Assembly: GCA_900549415.1 (NCBI GenBank)
Contig: URNX01000002.1
Coordinates: 1 to 64,000, forward strand
Length of the DNA: 64,000 nt
Direction of reading: 5' to 3'
Origin: an uncultured bacterium
GTDB lineage: Bacteria > Verrucomicrobiota > Lentisphaeria > Victivallales > UBA1829
The notes below the pieces were generated by a model, which was not told the DNA's origin, searched no databases, and saw nothing but the letters and a program-made list of their open reading frames with translations. A program made the position numbers and the translations under genes. Position 1 is the first letter of the stretch, and every line of letters starts with the position of its first letter. Below are positions 25,943-33,958 of the stretch, piece after piece.

Positions 25943-26940
25943 AAAGCTCCGGTTTCGGGGAGAATGAAGAGTCTTATGGAGTCGACTTTCCATCCGGCGG
26001 AGGGGTGCTGATTTGTGATGTCTTTGAATGCTTCCGGATTTTTGCTGGTATAGAACTGATCGGTTCCGATGAGCGGTGATGTGTATGTGCCCTGAACCGG
26101 ACCGGAATCGAAGAAAACATTCCAGCGGTCTGCGAAATCCGCAATATTTAACCCGTTGAATTCAAAAGAGTTGCGTGTAAAGCCGATGAGGATGAGACGG
26201 TACTTTGCATCAAACGGAGGAGTGTAGTTGATCTGAATCCGGATGCTCCAGGTGCGCGTGGCGCGCCAGTTCTTGCCATCGCTGTCGCATGTGAGGTCCT
26301 GCCAGTTGCCGAAACGGTCGTCACAATGGTTGCGGAATTCTTCGTAATTGCCGGTTGGGGTTACGCCGTTGTGGTTGGTATAAACTTTGCCGACGGTGTC
26401 GCAGTACGCCAAACCGGGAGTGATAATGCCGTTGTATTTTTTGCAGACATCACAATATTCGTGAAGAATCATGCCCCACGAATCGTTGTGTGCGATGAGA
26501 TTGAAAAGCCGGTCGGTTGCCGGGCACGCCCATGACCACGGCTGGATGTCGAGTGACGGAAGTTCCCCGTTTTTAGCTCCGTGGACTCCGGGATACTGCT
26601 CCGTCTTGTTTTCCTCTGTGTAATCGGGCATAAACGGAGTCGTCCATACCTGATTGACCGGATAGTCTTTCGATCGGTTCCAGATGACAAAATCCTTGCG
26701 GAGGGTCCGGTAGAAAACGGAATTGCGGTCGGTGAGGAGTGAACCGTTTTCATATTTCAGCAAGTCTTTGAGTTTCTGATACTTATAGTTTCCTTTCTCC
26801 GCATCGGAAAGCGTGTCTTCCTCCGGCATGAGGAATGTGTAGCGGTCTTCTCGCATTTTGTCGATAATATCGAGCCAATGAGCGAACCTGTTGCGGAGCA
26901 GGGCGCGGTTTATGGCGTCGAGATTTAAGTCGTTGGACAT
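25891..26940 (-). CDS. Unknown protein, third gene of a coupled cluster
   Basis: A 349-residue protein that I do not recognise. It has no signal peptide or membrane helix. The N-terminal 80 residues are charged and helical; the middle is rich in Trp, Tyr, Asn and Asp with several Cys (HEYCDVCKKYNG, HCDDRF); the C-terminal half looks beta-rich (WSIRIQINYTPPFDAKYRLI). The tail is a low-complexity SPSSSASS run that lies inside the asnB reading region on the other strand. Its ATG overlaps the stop of the 188-residue gene by one base. Large beta-rich, aromatic-rich proteins of this kind are common among phage tail or adhesin proteins, but that is inference only. Confidence 0.72.
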   Translation of the reverse strand: MSNDLNLDAINRALLRNRFAHWLDIIDKMREDRYTFLMPEEDTLSDAEKGNYKYQKLKDLLKYENGSLLTDRNSVFYRTLRKDFVIWNRSKDYPVNQVWTTPFMPDYTEENKTEQYPGVHGAKNGELPSLDIQPWSWACPATDRLFNLIAHNDSWGMILHEYCDVCKKYNGIITPGLAYCDTVGKVYTNHNGVTPTGNYEEFRNHCDDRFGNWQDLTCDSDGKNWRATRTWSIRIQINYTPPFDAKYRLILIGFTRNSFEFNGLNIADFADRWNVFFDSGPVQGTYTSPLIGTDQFYTSKNPEAFKDITNQHPSAGWKVDSIRLFILPETGAFQEHWKEESPSSSASSV

Positions 26941-27506
26941 CAGGAATTTTCCTCGGTTTCGGTGTCATCGTAGTAACGGTCGGTAATGACGGCAGGTCCG
27001 TAATGCGCCTGGCGGGCAACGCCGCCCTGAATAACGCCGATGAGTTCATAAAACGGAAAACCGTATGAGCCATCTGTTTTCGGCGGTTCATCCGAATTGT
27101 TTATTTCGTAACCGCTCCGGATTGTGGAGTTGGCTAGTTCCAGTTTCAGCCAGACGAAGACGGCGGAAAGAGAGAGTTCGGAGGAACTGACCGTGCGGGA
27201 GTATACGGGACATTTGGCAAGAAGTTTTCCGCCGAGAAGGACGCGTCCTGCATACGCGGCATTGTCAAGCAGTCCGTTGGAGATGCGGAGAGTCAGATTT
27301 TTCAAAGTGCCGTCTTCTCCGCTTTCACTTCCGGCGAGGGAGAGCCTGAATTCTCCGCTGTAGCCATAAGAGCTTGAGCCGGAACGGGATGAGACGGATG
27401 AACTGCGGCTGTTTCTCCGGTTCTCTTTATCGGTAAGATCCTGGCGGAGTTCCCAGGCTTTGCGGATGGCTTCGACGGTGTTTCCTGTTGCTTCAAGTAC
27501 TCTCAT
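26940..27506 (-). CDS. Unknown tail-fibre-like protein, second gene of the cluster
   Basis: A 188-residue protein. The reading frame is open much further upstream (to 27845), but that part overlaps the preceding gene by over 300 bases; the ATG at 27506 lies 4 bases after the preceding stop and is the sensible start. After a charged helix (NTVEAIRKAWELRQDLTDKE) and a Ser-rich linker comes a beta-rich region with FVWLKLELANSTIRSGYEI, ELIGVIQGG and RQAHYGPAVITDRYY. This order resembles, from memory, the end domain of predicted phage tail-fibre proteins. No catalytic motif is seen. Confidence 0.72.
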   Translation of the reverse strand: MRVLEATGNTVEAIRKAWELRQDLTDKENRRNSRSSSVSSRSGSSSYGYSGEFRLSLAGSESGEDGTLKNLTLRISNGLLDNAAYAGRVLLGGKLLAKCPVYSRTVSSSELSLSAVFVWLKLELANSTIRSGYEINNSDEPPKTDGSYGFPFYELIGVIQGGVARQAHYGPAVITDRYYDDTETEENS

Positions 27507-27510
27507 GGCG

Positions 27511-28470
27511 TCACCATGCGGCCGTTGCGGGGAGGGAGAGCTGAGCCCAGGAGTGCGGGCGTTTCTCTTTGAAATGCAGAAAGTTTTCCGCTCCCGGCGT
27601 GATGTTCTGCTGAGCGAGAATCTTTCCCGAAGCGGAGAGCCAGAGCGGTTCGTCGGCGGGGACGGGGGCGCTGTCGGCTGCGGCGATGCGCGCAATTGCC
27701 TTGTCGCTTCCGAAAACGGGATTGCCGAGGGAATCAACTGCGGTGTAGATGCGAACCGGGTTGCTGTTTGCTCCGCGATAGCAGACGCTTCGGTTCGGAA
27801 AGGTCCGGATGAAGCCGTCAGGGGCGATTTCAAGGGAGACATCAACCCGGAAGACGGAGTTCAGCGAATTGCCGTCCTCCTGCACGATCTCCGCCGCAAC
27901 CGTTTTGATGAGTCCGCATTCGGCGGGAATGTCGAGTCCGCAGACCTTTACCGGATTTTTGTTGACGGTATCGGCGACTTCAAGGATCCAGCGCGGATTG
28001 AAACTGCGGAGATTGTAGGAGAAGCGCAGCAGAAGCGATGTTTGGATTGTGTTTGCGGAGATTGCGGTTCCAGCTGTTGTGACGACCGGACAGAGCGGAC
28101 GGTTTGCATCGTCCATGAGATCATAGGAGAATTCGAAGGGGACGACTTTTTCGATGGTGGTGAGTGTTAGATCGAACGGCTGATTGTAAATGGTTTCGGA
28201 AGAGCTGTCTGCGGAAGCGGCGGAGTAGGTGACTTCAACTTCGTATTTGTTTTTCTTTCCGTCGCAGGCCGGTGTGATGCGGATGGAAGAGGCGCGGAGA
28301 GCGGAGAGCTCCGGGTGTGCATCACCGAGAACGGGGAAGAATTTGTGCCTGCGCAGCTCTGTGAAACCTTCGCCGTTTTCGCAGAAGAAAACGAGAATGC
28401 GCTTGAGGTTCTGACCGGATTTATCAATGGTCAGTCCGAGGCTGATGTCGCCTTTGTATGAAACAGACAT
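27511..28470 (-). CDS. Unknown protein, first gene of the cluster
   Basis: A 319-residue protein with no signal peptide and no family I recognise. It is mostly predicted beta strand, with short Ser/Thr/Asn-rich loops, for example MSVSYKGDISLGLTIDKSG at the start and WLSASGKILAQQNITPGAEN near the end. There is no enzymatic motif. A strong AAAGGAG site precedes ATG 28470, so translation should be efficient; an inverted repeat at 28481-28519 touches this site. It starts a three-gene minus-strand set between asnB and the iclR gene. A virion or baseplate-type structural protein is one possibility. Confidence 0.72.
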   Translation of the reverse strand: MSVSYKGDISLGLTIDKSGQNLKRILVFFCENGEGFTELRRHKFFPVLGDAHPELSALRASSIRITPACDGKKNKYEVEVTYSAASADSSSETIYNQPFDLTLTTIEKVVPFEFSYDLMDDANRPLCPVVTTAGTAISANTIQTSLLLRFSYNLRSFNPRWILEVADTVNKNPVKVCGLDIPAECGLIKTVAAEIVQEDGNSLNSVFRVDVSLEIAPDGFIRTFPNRSVCYRGANSNPVRIYTAVDSLGNPVFGSDKAIARIAAADSAPVPADEPLWLSASGKILAQQNITPGAENFLHFKEKRPHSWAQLSLPATAAW

Positions 28471-28480
28471 GGGATACTCC

Positions 28481-28519
28481 TTTCGGTTGTTCAGAACGGA
28501 TTTTCTGTGTCAACCGAAA
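28481..28519. repeat. Inverted repeat touching a ribosome binding site
   Basis: Nine-base arms TTTCGGTTG (28481-28489) and CAACCGAAA (28511-28519) enclose 21 bases. On the minus strand the second arm ends in the AAA of the AAAGGAG ribosome site of the gene at 27511-28470, so a hairpin in the leader RNA could limit access, or the repeat could be an operator for the divergent IclR protein. Confidence 0.5.
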
Positions 28520-28546
28520 ATTTTTCCGTTTTTTTTGCGTTCCGCC

Positions 28547-28574
28547 TTGCATTTGTTCCAGTTGGTGATATAGT
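28547..28574 (+). promoter_or_regulatory. Promoter of the iclR-type gene
   Basis: TTGCAT (28547-28552), 16 bases, TATAGT (28569-28574). The predicted start near 28581 excludes the upstream GTG at 28507 as a start codon. Confidence 0.6.
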
Positions 28575-28605
28575 TGTTTCAGAAATGAAAAAGGATTTTT
28601 CAAAT

Positions 28606-29349
28606 ATGAAAAACGAGAATACGGTTCCAGCTGTTGACAAGGCTCTTGCGATTATTGAATTTCTGTGTGCGCAGGGGCGTCCGGTGACGCAGATTGAGAT
28701 CAATCGGAGCGCGGGAGTGACCGCGACGACGGGGTACCGGATTGTGCAGAGTCTGATGAAGCACAACTGGATTCGCCGGAATCCGAACAACACGTATTCC
28801 CTCTCCATCGGCATGGTCGGGGTGCTGATGCACTCGCAGCGGAACGGATTCCTCTTCAGCTCGGCGCAGTCGGTGCTGGACCGTCTTTCCGCGGAAACGA
28901 AACTGACCTGCAAACTTTCGATCCGGCAGTGGAATGAACAGGTGGCAGTGCTGCGCGCGGAATCTCCGGAGCCGTTCGCGGTCGGCGGGAAAAACGGCGT
29001 CCGTTTCCCTGTGATAGAAGGTTCGGTGGGAGCCGCGCTTCTTGCGGGAGAATCCGATGATGAAATCCGTGCGCTGGCTGACCGGACGGCGGATGATATT
29101 GCGGAGAAACGGGATGTCAATCTTCTTCTGCGGCGAATTTCGGAAGTCCGGGCGAAAGGCTGGATTTTCAACCGCGGGAACAGCCGCTGGCGTGTGGATG
29201 CGCTCTCCATGCCGGTGCACGATTCCGGCGGAATGGTCGCGGCTGCGCTGACTCTGCTGGGAATTCAGGATGATTTTACGGATTCCAACCTTCCGAAACG
29301 GGTCGCTGCGCTGAAACGCGCGGTTGCGGAAATTGAAAAAGAACTCTAA
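28606..29349 (+). CDS. IclR family transcriptional regulator
   Basis: A 247-residue regulator with an N-terminal winged helix (PAVDKALAIIEFL, VTQIEINRSAGVTATTGYRI) and the C-terminal IclR effector domain, including FPVIEGSVGAALLAGESDDE and GWIFNRGNSRW. IclR proteins sense small organic acids or sugar acids. Start: ATG 28606 has AAAGGA about 12 bases upstream; an ATG at 28585 lacks a site, and GTG 28507 lies before the promoter. The four genes that follow, starting 24 bases on, handle sugar acids, so it very likely controls them. Confidence 0.9.
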   Translation: MKNENTVPAVDKALAIIEFLCAQGRPVTQIEINRSAGVTATTGYRIVQSLMKHNWIRRNPNNTYSLSIGMVGVLMHSQRNGFLFSSAQSVLDRLSAETKLTCKLSIRQWNEQVAVLRAESPEPFAVGGKNGVRFPVIEGSVGAALLAGESDDEIRALADRTADDIAEKRDVNLLLRRISEVRAKGWIFNRGNSRWRVDALSMPVHDSGGMVAAALTLLGIQDDFTDSNLPKRVAALKRAVAEIEKEL

Positions 29350-29373
29350 GATTCAACATAAGGAACGAAAAAG

Positions 29374-30690
29374 ATGAAAGTCGATCCCTCCACACTGAAA
29401 ATCACAGATGTCCGTTTTGCGGATATCGACGGTGCGCCGAAACGCTGCACCCTGATCAAAGTCTACACCAACCAGGGGCTTGTCGGTTACGGCGAAGTCC
29501 GCGACGCCTCCAGCCGCACGTATGCAGCGATGCTCAAAAGCCGTATTCTCGGAGAAAATCCGTGCAATCCGGAGAAGATCTTCCGCCGCATCAAACAGTT
29601 CGGCGGCGATTCCCGTCAGGCGGGCGGAGTCTGCGGACTTGAGCTGGCAATGTGGGACCTCGCGGGCAAGGCGTGGGGCGTGCCGGTCTGGCAGCTTCTC
29701 GGCGGAAAATACCGCGATAAAATCCGGTGCTACTGCGATACCGATTCCGAAGGCGGCGGACGCGACATGGGCAAAGCTCTCAAGGAGCGCATGGCAAAGG
29801 GCTTCACCTTTCTCAAGATGGATCTCGGCATTGAACTGCTGATGGACGTCCCCGGCGCGCTTTCCGCTCCGCTCGGCTTCCTGGAAAAGATGCGCGAATA
29901 CAAACACACGGTCTTCAGCACTCCGCACGGCTCGATTGACCCGCGTGCGATGCGCGGAGAGGCGTATGATCTCTTCAACACGGCGCACCCGTTCACCGGA
30001 ATCCATATCACGGAAGTCGGGCTCGACTATCTGGAGAAGTACATGGCGGACGTCCGTGCGGAGATCGGCTATGAAGTTCCTATTGCGATCGATCACCTCG
30101 GACACATACCGCTGGAAGACTGCATCAAGCTCGGCAAACGTCTTGAGAAATACAATCTCGCCTGGATGGAAGACCCGGTGCCCTGGCCGTATACGCAGCA
30201 GTATGTCCGTCTTGCCAATTCCACGACGACTCCGCTCGGAACCGGAGAGGATATGTATCTGAAAGAGTCGTTCAAACCTCTTCTGGAAGCCGGCGCGCTT
30301 GCGGTCATTCACCCCGACCTGCTCACGGCGGGCGGAATTCTTGAAACGAAGAAGATCGGCGACATGGCGGAAGAGTATGGCGTCCAGATGAACATCCACA
30401 TGGCGGAAAGCCCGATCGCCTGCATGGCGGCGGTGCATGTCGCTGCGGCGACCCGCAACTTCATGGCGCTCGAACTTCATTCCGTCGACGTTCCGTGGTG
30501 GGGCGACCTGGTCAATCCCGCGCTCCGTTACGACGGCGGTTACATCACGGTTCCGGATACTCCGGGTCTCGGCATCGAATCGCTGAACGAAGAACTCATC
30601 AGGGAAAAGCTCCATGCCGACTTCCCCGAAGCCTGGGCTCCCACGACCGAGTGGGACAAGGAATGGGCAAACGACCGCCAGTGGTCCTGA
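29374..30690 (+). CDS. Enolase-superfamily sugar-acid dehydratase
   Basis: A 438-residue mandelate racemase/muconate-lactonising-enzyme family protein. The N-terminal capping domain is followed by a TIM barrel with a KMDLG segment, metal ligands likely in AIDHLGH, WMEDPVPW and GTGEDMY, and a His in MNIHMAESP. These proteins abstract a proton next to a carboxylate; most in sugar operons dehydrate aldonic or uronic acids. The exact sugar (galactonate, gluconate, mannonate or another) is not readable. It is the first enzyme gene after the IclR regulator and is followed by an RraA-like gene after 40 bases. Confidence 0.85.
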   Translation: MKVDPSTLKITDVRFADIDGAPKRCTLIKVYTNQGLVGYGEVRDASSRTYAAMLKSRILGENPCNPEKIFRRIKQFGGDSRQAGGVCGLELAMWDLAGKAWGVPVWQLLGGKYRDKIRCYCDTDSEGGGRDMGKALKERMAKGFTFLKMDLGIELLMDVPGALSAPLGFLEKMREYKHTVFSTPHGSIDPRAMRGEAYDLFNTAHPFTGIHITEVGLDYLEKYMADVRAEIGYEVPIAIDHLGHIPLEDCIKLGKRLEKYNLAWMEDPVPWPYTQQYVRLANSTTTPLGTGEDMYLKESFKPLLEAGALAVIHPDLLTAGGILETKKIGDMAEEYGVQMNIHMAESPIACMAAVHVAAATRNFMALELHSVDVPWWGDLVNPALRYDGGYITVPDTPGLGIESLNEELIREKLHADFPEAWAPTTEWDKEWANDRQWS

Positions 30691-30730
30691 TTTCAACTCA
30701 CTGCCAACATCAATATAAGGAGAAACAACC

Positions 30731-31486
30731 ATGCCGTCTCTGAAAGACATGCGTGAAAAAGCACAGGAAGCCGGTCTGATGAAACTCGACCGTCTGATCA
30801 AAAACCGTCAGCACATTCCGAACAACGAATTCCCGATTCCGCTCAAGGAACTCTGCGAACGCTACGAAAAACTTTACACAGGCTGCATCAACGACGTGAT
30901 GCGCGAGCTCTGTCTCCTCAACCAGAATCTTCCCTCCGACATCATGCCGCTGCGGGATGAAATGGTCGTCTGCGGCGAAGCGTTCACTGTCAAGAGCGCC
31001 CCGAACTGCATGATCGAAGGCGAAATGACCTTCCGTGCGCAGATGCTCGATGACATGAAGCCGGAAGGCCTCGTCGTCTGGGACACTTCGAACGACACGG
31101 AAGCCTCCCTCTGGGGCGGCGTCATGACCGCGACCGCTATTACGAAAAAAATCCGCGGCGCCGTTATCGCGGGAGGAATCCGCGACACCAAGCAGATTCT
31201 GGAACAGAACTTTCCCGTCTTCTACAAATACCGCACCAGCAACGGCTCCCTCGGACGCTGCATGATTACGCACTATCAGGTCCCCGTCAAGATCGGCAAA
31301 GTCACGGTCCGTCCCGGCGACATTATTTTCGGCGACATCGACGGCGTGCTCTGCATTCCGCGCGAAATTGCCTATGACGTGCTCCTCCGTGCGGAAGCCA
31401 TCCAGCGCAACGAAGTCGATATCTTCGACTGGGTTCACAGCGGCGACACGATTCAGGAAATCATTGCCAAAGGCGGTTACTTTTAA
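30731..31486 (+). CDS. RraA-like aldolase/lyase family protein
   Basis: A 251-residue protein with the RraA/HMG-aldolase core: TGCINDVMREL, AVIAGGIRDTKQI (metal- and pyruvate-binding Arg-Asp) and VRPGDIIFGDIDGVLCIPRE. Some family members cleave 4-hydroxy-4-methyl-2-oxoglutarate or similar 2-keto acids; others only bind RNase E. Placed after a sugar-acid dehydratase that would yield a 2-keto-3-deoxy acid, an aldolase or related lyase role is the better reading. About 40 residues longer at the N terminus than small RraA. A GGAG ribosome site precedes ATG 30731. Confidence 0.87.
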   Translation: MPSLKDMREKAQEAGLMKLDRLIKNRQHIPNNEFPIPLKELCERYEKLYTGCINDVMRELCLLNQNLPSDIMPLRDEMVVCGEAFTVKSAPNCMIEGEMTFRAQMLDDMKPEGLVVWDTSNDTEASLWGGVMTATAITKKIRGAVIAGGIRDTKQILEQNFPVFYKYRTSNGSLGRCMITHYQVPVKIGKVTVRPGDIIFGDIDGVLCIPREIAYDVLLRAEAIQRNEVDIFDWVHSGDTIQEIIAKGGYF

Positions 31487-31504
31487 TTCAGGAGAAACAG
31501 GATC

Positions 31505-32974
31505 ATGTTCGATATAAGCAAATTCAGCTCTGCCATGTCGCAAGGTTACTGGATGCGCTGGAATGAAGATGTGCAGAACAGAATCGACCGCGACATTGAA
31601 GCCAACCGGAAAGCGGACGGCTCCTTCCGCATCGACGGCATTCCCGCCGGAGCGGAGGTCAAAGTCGAACAGACGGAGAGTGAATTCATTTTCGGCGCTC
31701 ATATCTTCAACTTCGATCAGCTTGGAAGCGATGAACGCAATGCGAAATACAAGGCGCTCTACGGAACGCTCTTCAACTCCGCGACGATTGCGTTTTACTG
31801 GCAGACGCTTGAACCGGAAGAGGGAAAGCCGCGTTTCCGCGCCGAGTACCGCGACACCGCTGATTTCTGGAACAGATGCCCGGAGCCGAAGCTCCAGCCG
31901 CATTGGCGCAGACCTGCGGTGGATCCCGTCGTCGATTTCTGCCTGAGCAAGGGGATCCGTCTGCACGGACACCCGCTTGTGTGGAGCAGCAACCGCTGGC
32001 AGGTTCCCTTCTGGCTCTTTGCCAAGATTCCGATCGATGCGCTCGCAAAGGCGAACTTCAAACGCAATCCGGTCAATGGAACCATTGAAAATGACGCAAC
32101 GCATGCAGTGTTCGGCGATATGAGCGCGGAGGAATTCGCGGACAAGTACCCCGAATATGCCGCCGAGCTGAACGCCGTCGTCGCACGCCGCATCATAGAA
32201 ATCGCGTGCCGCTATGGCGACAAAATTGACAGCTGGGATGTGGTAAACGAGAGCGCGACGGATTACGGCAACGGTCTCATGGTTCCCGGTTCGCGCATCT
32301 GCAAGGCCTGCTGCGGTCCGATGCCGGGCGACTACACCTATCGCGGATTCAAGATTGCCGAAAGCATTCTCCCCGCGCGCGCCAAACTCAATATCAACGA
32401 TTACAACATGGGCGACGAGTATTTGAATCAGACCCGCGATCTGCTGAAACGCGGCTGCAAAATCGACATCATGGGTGCTCAGATGCATCTGTTCGATCCG
32501 CAGCAGTGTCTGGATATTGCGGACGGCGTTTCCGACAATCAGTCGCCAGCTTCGGTGACGGAGACATTTGAGCGTCTGGGCAAAGCCGGTCTTCCGATTC
32601 ATCTGAGTGAAATCACGATCACGGCTCCGAACAACGATGAACGCGGACAGGCGATTCAGGCGGTCATGATGCACAACCTGTACCGTCTGTGGTTCAGTTT
32701 GAAGCCGATGATGGGCATTACCTGGTGGAATGTCGTCGATGACTGCGGCGCTCCGGGCGAGCCCTCCGTTTCCGGACTCTTCAGCCGGAATATGGAACCC
32801 AAACCGGCGTATTTCGCCATGAACGATCTTGTCAACAACACATGGAAGACACGGACCTGCGTGAAAGCCGGAAAGAACGGCGAAGTCGAATTCCGCGGTT
32901 TCCGCGGAACCTACAAGCTGACATGGCTTGACGTTTCCGGGAAAGAGTGCTCCCAAGAGGTCGTCCTTCATTAA
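31505..32974 (+). CDS. GH10-like glycoside hydrolase without signal peptide
   Basis: A 489-residue protein of the GH10 (endo-xylanase) fold. Family blocks are present: HGHPLVWSS near 158, the acid/base SWDVVNE with Glu249, INDYNMGDE, and the nucleophile segment HLSEITITAP with Glu369, so both catalytic Glu are kept. Near the N terminus a region around FRIDGIPAGAEVKVEQTES resembles the beta part found before GH10 in some large proteins. There is no signal peptide, so it should act in the cytoplasm, probably on short oligosaccharides or glycosides. ATG 31505 is 18 bases after the RraA-like gene. Confidence 0.85.
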   Translation: MFDISKFSSAMSQGYWMRWNEDVQNRIDRDIEANRKADGSFRIDGIPAGAEVKVEQTESEFIFGAHIFNFDQLGSDERNAKYKALYGTLFNSATIAFYWQTLEPEEGKPRFRAEYRDTADFWNRCPEPKLQPHWRRPAVDPVVDFCLSKGIRLHGHPLVWSSNRWQVPFWLFAKIPIDALAKANFKRNPVNGTIENDATHAVFGDMSAEEFADKYPEYAAELNAVVARRIIEIACRYGDKIDSWDVVNESATDYGNGLMVPGSRICKACCGPMPGDYTYRGFKIAESILPARAKLNINDYNMGDEYLNQTRDLLKRGCKIDIMGAQMHLFDPQQCLDIADGVSDNQSPASVTETFERLGKAGLPIHLSEITITAPNNDERGQAIQAVMMHNLYRLWFSLKPMMGITWWNVVDDCGAPGEPSVSGLFSRNMEPKPAYFAMNDLVNNTWKTRTCVKAGKNGEVEFRGFRGTYKLTWLDVSGKECSQEVVLH

Positions 32975-32986
32975 GGAGAAAGAAAA

Positions 32987-33742
32987 ATGAATGCAAATCC
33001 GTTTGATCTGACAGGAAAAACGGCGCTTGTCACTGGCTCGAGCCGGGGAATCGGAAAGGCGATTGCCTCCCTGCTCGGCCGTTCCGGAGCGCATGTGATC
33101 TTCCACGGAGTCAAAATGAGCGATGCGCTTCAGACTGCGCTTGCCGAGGCGAAAGCGGAGGGAATCGAATGTTCCGCTCTGACCGCCGATCTCGGCTGCG
33201 AAGAATCCGCCGCAAAACTCGCCGCGGACTGCGCGGGGAAGGTGGATGTCCTTGTTCTGAACGCATCGGTCCAGCAGTATATGCATCTGCGCGATTTTGA
33301 AACCCGGGAATTCGAGCGCGAGATCAACGCAAATCTCCGCAGTGCATATCTGATGCTGAAAGCGTTCCTTCCGCCGATGCAGGCGCGGAAATGGGGACGC
33401 GTCATCAGTGTGGGCAGTGTGAATCAGCTGCGCCCGGCGGCGCGCCTGAGCGTCTATTCCGTGACGAAAGCCGCGCTGCAGAATCTGATGGACAACAGTG
33501 CGAAGGAATATGCGTGTGACGGCATTACGTTCAACACGATTGTTCCGGGCATTATCTGCACTGACCGCAACCGCAAGATTCTGTCCGATCCGGAGTGGAT
33601 TCCGAAGCTTCAGGCGATGGTTCCCGCCGGGCGGTTCGGCACATCGGAAGACTGTGCCGGAGCGGTACTGCTTCTTGCCTCGGATGCAGGCAGTTACATC
33701 ACCGGCGCTCAGATTCCGATAGCCGGCGGAATGCAGCTCTGA
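32987..33742 (+). CDS. Short-chain dehydrogenase/reductase
   Basis: A 251-residue SDR enzyme. The NAD(P)-binding TGSSRGIG lies near 17-24, the NAS element appears as LNAS, the catalytic Ser is in ISVGSVNQ and the YSVTK motif is near 157-161; the C terminus has the usual ITGAQIPIAGGMQL. As the last gene of the IclR-linked operon it probably oxidises or reduces a sugar or keto-acid intermediate. A good AAGGAGAAAG site precedes ATG 32987. A strong terminator follows. Confidence 0.92.
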   Translation: MNANPFDLTGKTALVTGSSRGIGKAIASLLGRSGAHVIFHGVKMSDALQTALAEAKAEGIECSALTADLGCEESAAKLAADCAGKVDVLVLNASVQQYMHLRDFETREFEREINANLRSAYLMLKAFLPPMQARKWGRVISVGSVNQLRPAARLSVYSVTKAALQNLMDNSAKEYACDGITFNTIVPGIICTDRNRKILSDPEWIPKLQAMVPAGRFGTSEDCAGAVLLLASDAGSYITGAQIPIAGGMQL

Positions 33743-33749
33743 TTTTTAT

Positions 33750-33790
33750 CCCGTGTGCGGAATGTTTATGATTTCGCACACGGGATTTTT
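33750..33790 (+). terminator. Terminator of the IclR-linked sugar operon
   Basis: A 14-bp stem (33750-33763 with 33771-33784, one G-T pair) with a 7-base loop GTTTATG, followed by ATTTTT. It lies 8 bases after the SDR stop. Confidence 0.9.
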
Positions 33791-33847
33791 CTGTCTTAAT
33801 CCAATTTGACAGAAACGGACAAAAAGGCGCAAACAGCACAAAAAATA

Positions 33848-33862
33848 GAGACAAAATGTCTC
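33848..33862. repeat. 15-bp inverted repeat upstream of clpB
   Basis: GAGACA-AAA-TGTCTC is perfectly symmetric in its arms. It lies about 60 bases upstream of the expected transcription start of the sigma-54-like site, so it could bind an activator. Confidence 0.5.
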
Positions 33863-33894
33863 ATTTGTAAAAATCTTTGAAGCTCCGGATGATT

Positions 33895-33910
33895 TGGCAA
33901 GAATTATGCT
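33895..33910 (+). promoter_or_regulatory. Sigma-54-like promoter of clpB
   Basis: TGGCAAGAATTATGCT matches the -24/-12 consensus TGGCACG-N4-TTGCW with the invariant GG and GC ten bases apart and two mismatches. No -35 box sits at a usable distance from the alternative TATGCT -10. The clpB ATG is 49 bases downstream of the element. Confidence 0.5.
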
Positions 33911-33958
33911 TGAACTCCTTTCGAAAATAAAATAACAAAGTAAAGGAGATCAAAACTT

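Noticed and set aside
27507..27845. Upstream extension of the 188-residue gene to a 301-residue protein
   Set aside because: It would overlap the preceding gene by over 330 bases, whereas ATG 27506 lies 4 bases after that gene's stop.
30710..33286. 858-codon open frame on the minus strand across the RraA, GH10-like and SDR genes
   Set aside because: The opposite strand holds three genes with clear motifs, ribosome sites and tight spacing. The long open frame is a by-product of strong third-position bias and has no family motif.
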